DNA from: Leuctra nigra | Lineage: Eukaryota > Arthropoda > Insecta > Plecoptera > Leuctridae | Direction of reading: 5' to 3' | NCBI GenBank assembly: GCA_934045905.1 | Contig: OW203762.1 | Coordinates: 14,726,345 to 14,790,344 of the forward strand | Length of the DNA: 64,000 nt | Shown: positions 48,301 through 54,300 of the stretch, in pieces | Position numbering within the stretch: position 1 is the stretch's first letter | Layout: each line of letters starts with the position of its first letter | Translations under genes and position numbers: made by a program | The notes under the pieces: model-generated | Database searches by the model: none | Told to the model about the DNA's origin: nothing | The model's input: only the letters and a program-made list of their open reading frames with translations

Positions 48301-51300
48301 ACGTGGTACACGGACTCAAGAGCGGCGCCAAACCGACGCCTCGGCTCTACCACGCGCGATCAGGTGAGTACGTCACACACACATGGCGGCTAGACCACCT
48401 CTACGTCACGACCAACACCGGTGACGTGGTACACGGACTCAAGAGCGGCGCCAAACCGACGCCTCGGCTCTACCACGCGCGATCAGGTGAGTACGTCACA
48501 CACACATGGCGGCTAGACCACCTCTACGTCACGACCAACACCGGTCACGTGGTACACGGACTCAAGAGCGGCGCCAAACCGACGCCTCGGCTCTACCACG
48601 CGCGATCAGGTGAGTACGTCACACACACATGGCGGCTAGACCACCTCTACGTCACGACCAACACCGGTCATGTGGTACACGGACTCAAGAGCGGCGCCAA
48701 ACCGACGCCTCGGCTCTACCACGCGCGATCAGGTGAGTACGTCACACACACATGGCGGCTAGACCACCTCTACGTCACGACCAACACCGGTCACGTGGTA
48801 CACGGACTCAAGAGCGGCGCCAAACCGACGCCTCGGCTCTACCACGCGCGATCAGGTGAGTACGTCACACACACATGGCGGCTAGACCACCTCTACGTCA
48901 CGACCAACACCGGTCACGTGGTACACGGACTCAAGAGCGGCGCCAAACCGACGCCTCGGCTCTACCACGCGCGATCAGGTGAGTACGTCACACACACATG
49001 GCGGCTAGACCACCTCTACGTCACGACCAACACCGGTCACGTGGTACACGGACTCAAGAGCGGCGCCAAACCGACGCCTCGGCTCTACCACGCGCGATCA
49101 GGTGAGTACGTCACACACACATGGCGGCTAGACCACCTCTACGTCACGACCAACACCGGTCACGTGGTACACGGACTCAAGAGCGGCGCCAAACCGACGC
49201 CTCGGCTCTACCACGCGCGATCAGATGAGTACGTCACACACACATGGCGGCTAGACCACCTCTACGTCACGACCAACACCGGTCACGTGGTACACGGACT
49301 CAAGAGCGGCGCCAAACCGACGCCTCGGCTCTACCACGCGCGATCAGGTGAGTACGTCACACACACATGGCGGCTAGACCACCTCTACGTCACGACCAAC
49401 ACCGGTCACGTGGTACACGGACTCAAGAGCGGCGCCAAACCGACGCCTCGGCTCTACCACGCGCGATCAGGTGAGTACGTCACACACACATGGCGGCTAG
49501 ACCACCTCTACGTCACGACCAACACCGGTCACGTGGTACACGGACTCAAGAGCGGCGCCAAACCGACGCCTCGGCTCTACCACGCGCGATCAGGTGAGTA
49601 CGTCACACACACATGGCGGCTAGACCACCTCTACGTCACGACCAACACCGGTCACGTGGTACACGGACTCAAGAGCGGCGCCAAACCGACGCCTCGGCTC
49701 TACCACGCGCGATCAGGTGAGTACGTCACACACACATGGCGGCTAGACCACCTCTACGTCACGACCAACACCGGTCACGTGGTACACGGACTCAAGAGCG
49801 GCGCCAAACCGACGCCTCGGCTCTACCACGCGCGATCAGGTGAGTACGTCACACACACATGGCGGCTAGACCACCTCTACGTCACGACCAACACCGGTCA
49901 CGTGGTACACGGACTCAAGAGCGGCGCCAAACCGACGCCTCGGCTCTACCACGCGCGATCAGGTGAGTACGTCACACACACATGGCGGCTAGACCACCTC
50001 TACGTCACGACCAACACCGGTCACGTGGTACACGGACTCAAGAGCGGCGCCAAACCGACGCCTCGGCTCTACCACGCGCGATCAGGTGAGTACGTCACAC
50101 ACACATGGCGGCTAGACCACCTCTACGTCACGACCAACACCGGTCACGTGGTACACGGACTCAAGAGCGGCGCCAAACCGACGCCTCGGCTCTACCACGC
50201 GCGATCAGGTGAGTACGTCACACACACATGGCGGCTAGACCACCTCTACGTCACGACCAACACCGGTCACGTGGTACACGGACTCAAGAGCGGCGCCAAA
50301 CCGACGCCTCGGCTCTACCACGCGCGATCAGGTGAGTACGTCACACACACATGGCGGCTAGACCACCTCTACGTCACGACCAACACCGGTCACGTGGTAC
50401 ACGGACTCAAGAGCGGCGCCAAACCGACGCCTCGGCTCTACCACGCGCGATCAGGTGAGTACGTCACACACACATGGCGGCTAGACCACCTCTACGTCAC
50501 GACCAACACCGGTCACGTGGTACACGGACTCAAGAGCGGCGCCAAACCGACGCCTCGGCTCTACCACGCGCGATCAGGTGAGTACGTCACACACACATGG
50601 CGGCTAGACCACCTCTACGTCACGACCAACACCGGTCACGTGGTACACGGACTCAAGAGCGGCGCCAAACCGACGCCTCGGCTCTACCACGCGCGATCAG
50701 GTGAGTACGTCACACACACATGGCGGCTAGACCACCTCTACGTCACGACCAACACCGGTCACGTGGTACACGGACTCAAGAGCGGCGCCAAACCGACGCC
50801 TCGGCTCTACCACGCGCGATCAGGTGAGTACGTCACACACACATGGCGGCTAGACCACCTCTACGTCACGACCAACACCGGTCACGTGGTACACGGACTC
50901 AAGAGCGGCGCCAAACCGACGCCTCGGCTCTACCACGCGCGATCAGGTCAGTGGCGTCGCGTCAATACGTCACACAAACACATGGCGTCCAAATCAATTT
51001 CACACTTCAAAACAGTACAGGTTCTCAATGCTCTGTTAAATCAGTTGTTAAATTTAACAGTTGATACAGACCGCCAGGTAACAACCAATGACTTATTTGG
51101 AAAGACACCTTTGAAACACTATGAATGGACACTGTAGCACTGCTCTAAGGTTTGTTTATTATCTGTCGTCATTGGCAATTATTAGTAGTATATTTAGATA
51201 TAATTTATTTTTTATTTTTTTCGGCATCACTTCAAGTTTTTCATTTGGTACGTTTGTGTTTGTTTCAGATGGACTGACATTTGCGAAGTGCATCGAAACA

Positions 51301-54300
51301 TTCCCTTTTGGTCATTCTCTTTTCTTGGTAAGTGCCTTGTTGATTATTCCTACCCCAGTTTCTATCAGCTGTAACAGGTTCATTGACAATAAGAAATGCA
51401 GTCATTGTTTGCTTTCTTCCATTAATCTTCACGAACAAACTATTTTGTTCGTGATCTTGGATCAACCTAGAATAATTCGTCAATAAAAGCTGTTTATTCG
51501 TATAAATATCTCAAGAAATAGGGTCCCTATACCTACGCATAATTGAATTTATTTTAAATATCTATCATCAATTCGAAAGTTCAACGGGATTGCAAGTTTA
51601 AACTGCCTATTTTGGTAAACGCTTTTATGTCACATGCTTTTGTGATAAAATGTTAGTGTTCATTATAATTGATTCTAACAGTACATTTTCAAACAGATTG
51701 TCAAATTTTATTAGTCGACGCTGGCCACTATCAATTTAAGGTGTATTTTTTATTTTTTATTTAATGCCTAAATGTATGTGACATAACTGCAGACCAACAA
51801 AGGAATAACTAACTGTCAAATATCACTGACGGTTGACCTACAATGATATCGTTTATGAACTATTTAGACAAATACTATTTGTATTTGAAACTCTAGCGAA
51901 GAGGCTAGAGCCTATGCTAGAGATGAGCGCCATAGCTGTCACGAAGAAAATTTACGTGAAGTGCATGTACACTCTAGGTCACTTGATCATGCAGGTGGTA
52001 TAAGTCACGTGTCATGTTGCAGGTGGTATAAGTCACGTGTCATGTTGCAGGTGGTATAAGTCACGTGACGTGTTGCAGGTGGTATAAGTCACGTGTCATG
52101 TTGCAGGTGGTATAAGTCACGTGACGTGTTGCAGGTGGTATAAGTCACGTGTCATGTTGCAGGTGGGCTGCGGCGACGGCAGCGTGCGCCTGCACCGCCG
52201 CGAGTCTGAGAACCCCCTCACGACGCTGGCGGGGACAGGCGACGCCCCGGGTCAGGGCCCCAACATCCTCGACATCCAGTGGTCCAGGTCCAGGCCCACC
52301 ATCTTCTTCGTGCTGGACGAGATATCCAGGTACACGAGACTGCTCGCCTACAAGATGATGCGGGGGGGATTGTATACAAGCTGTTGAAATATCGGGAGTA
52401 TCAATCTGTGGGTCTCGCGACAGGAATTAAATATTGTAATGGAGCTATGCATAAAGGACGTCTCGATAAAAATGCATTATTTTGCCCCCCCGCCCCCCGA
52501 CACACTGTGTCACACTTTTCAAAACCCTCCCCCCCTAAAATGACGTCAAAACGCTATCTCTACGCCCCCTAAATAGATTTTGTCTGACAGCAAAATTTAT
52601 AAAAAATTCAGGCATATCAAAATGTGACGAGCCACTGGCTCTAGGACCCCCCCCCCATGTCACACTGTGTCACATATTGGTCACCCCCCCCCCCCCCCCC
52701 CACCAACCAGAAGCGTGACGTCATTTATGCACTGCCTTAAAGCCTTTTACTTTGACACTCATCAGTATCAAGATTGGTATACAGCAATACGTGTCGAATG
52801 TATGTTATAATGTTTTTGTGTCTAATAAAATGTGTAATGTCTGAAATATTTCTATCAAAAGGAACCTATCTAAGCTTCATTAGTCTTTGATTTAGTATTT
52901 CGAAAAATCTCACTAGGTACAGAAATAGAATGCCATCGCCTATAGTTGTTATCATCATATTATTGTTAAAACACCAACCATTTTATTATTTGATGTAATT
53001 TTGTAATAAATGTTCTGAATGTGTCACCATGGTCAGGATCCACGTGTGGGACTTGGGTCAGAGCGACATGTACCCACGCTTCTCGACGACGCTCTCCGAC
53101 GCCCACGTGACAGCCATCCAAATGGCGCCGGACCGTCGCGACGCCAAGTCGACGCCACAGATGGTGAGTAGCGTCCACAGACATGGGCATGGAGGGGGGT
53201 TAATTAACAATAGAGATGAGAGATCGTACCTTACTGTAAGAAGTTCATGAAGTTGAAACAACAGTTGGGATTGTAGTACGTATCCTTCTAGTTTTGATGT
53301 TTTTTAATTTTTGTCATAATACCCTGTTCACACTGGGAATTCGATCATAATTCAAAATTTTAATCCTAATCGAAAATGTGTGTGAACAAAACTCAATCGA
53401 ACTCGATAATGGATTAAATCTCGATTTAGTTGTAACAACGCGATCGAAATCTTAATAATCTTAATTATGATCAAAGTTATAATGTCAAACAAAATAAATA
53501 ATTAATTTTTAAACAAACAACTTTCAAAATAGGTAAAGATCAAATTTGCATATCCATCATTTTAAAGTTCACCGTTATATTAACCGCCATTTTGATATCG
53601 ATTAAGAAATTAAACTGGATCACAATTGTTCAGTTTGATCAGGGTATGAAAGTTATTTGTACTTGATGATGTTGTGCTGGTCCAAGGGCCCTTGTCGCCA
53701 TGCTAATACGATGCTGTGCGGACCCAACGGACCCCTCGCCATCTTGTTCTCACTCTATGTCGCAGGCAATAGCCACTGTCAGCGGCTCAGTGGAAGTGAC
53801 GAATTACTGCTGAAGGACGATTACTGCTACAAGTCCAGTGCTGACATGACGAGAGAGCTCAACAACTTCATCAGATTCACCAACATCCTCTAGAGCTACG
53901 TGATACTAGTGTCATCTTGTCTCACTCTATGTCGCAGGCAATAGCGATAGTGAGCGGCTCAGTGGAAGTGCATCACTTGAAGGACGATTACTGCTACAAG
54001 TCCAGTGCTGACATGACGAGAGAGCTCAACAACTTCATCAGATTCACCAACATCCTCTAGAGCTACGTGATACTAGTAGCATCTTGTCTCACTCTATGTG
54101 GCAGGCAATAGCGACTGTCAGCGGCTCAGTGGAAGTGCACCACTTGAAGGACGATTACTGCTACAAGTCCAGTGCTGACATGACGAGAGAGCTCAACAAC
54201 TTCATCAGATTCACCAACATCCTCTAGAGCTACGTGATACTAGTGTCATCTTGTCTCACTCTATGTCGCAGGCAATAGCGACTCTGAGCGGCTCAGTGGA

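Noticed and set aside
45568..50946. CRISPR-like or centromeric satellite array
   Set aside because: Units contain coding sequence and a splice donor of the flanking gene and there are no variable spacers; it is a local exon/intron tandem duplication in an animal genome.
47892..51137. 1081-codon open frame as a separate repeat-protein gene
   Set aside because: It is the second half of the 123-bp array read through intron-derived DNA; it has no start, promoter or independent exon structure and is a by-product of a unit length divisible by three.
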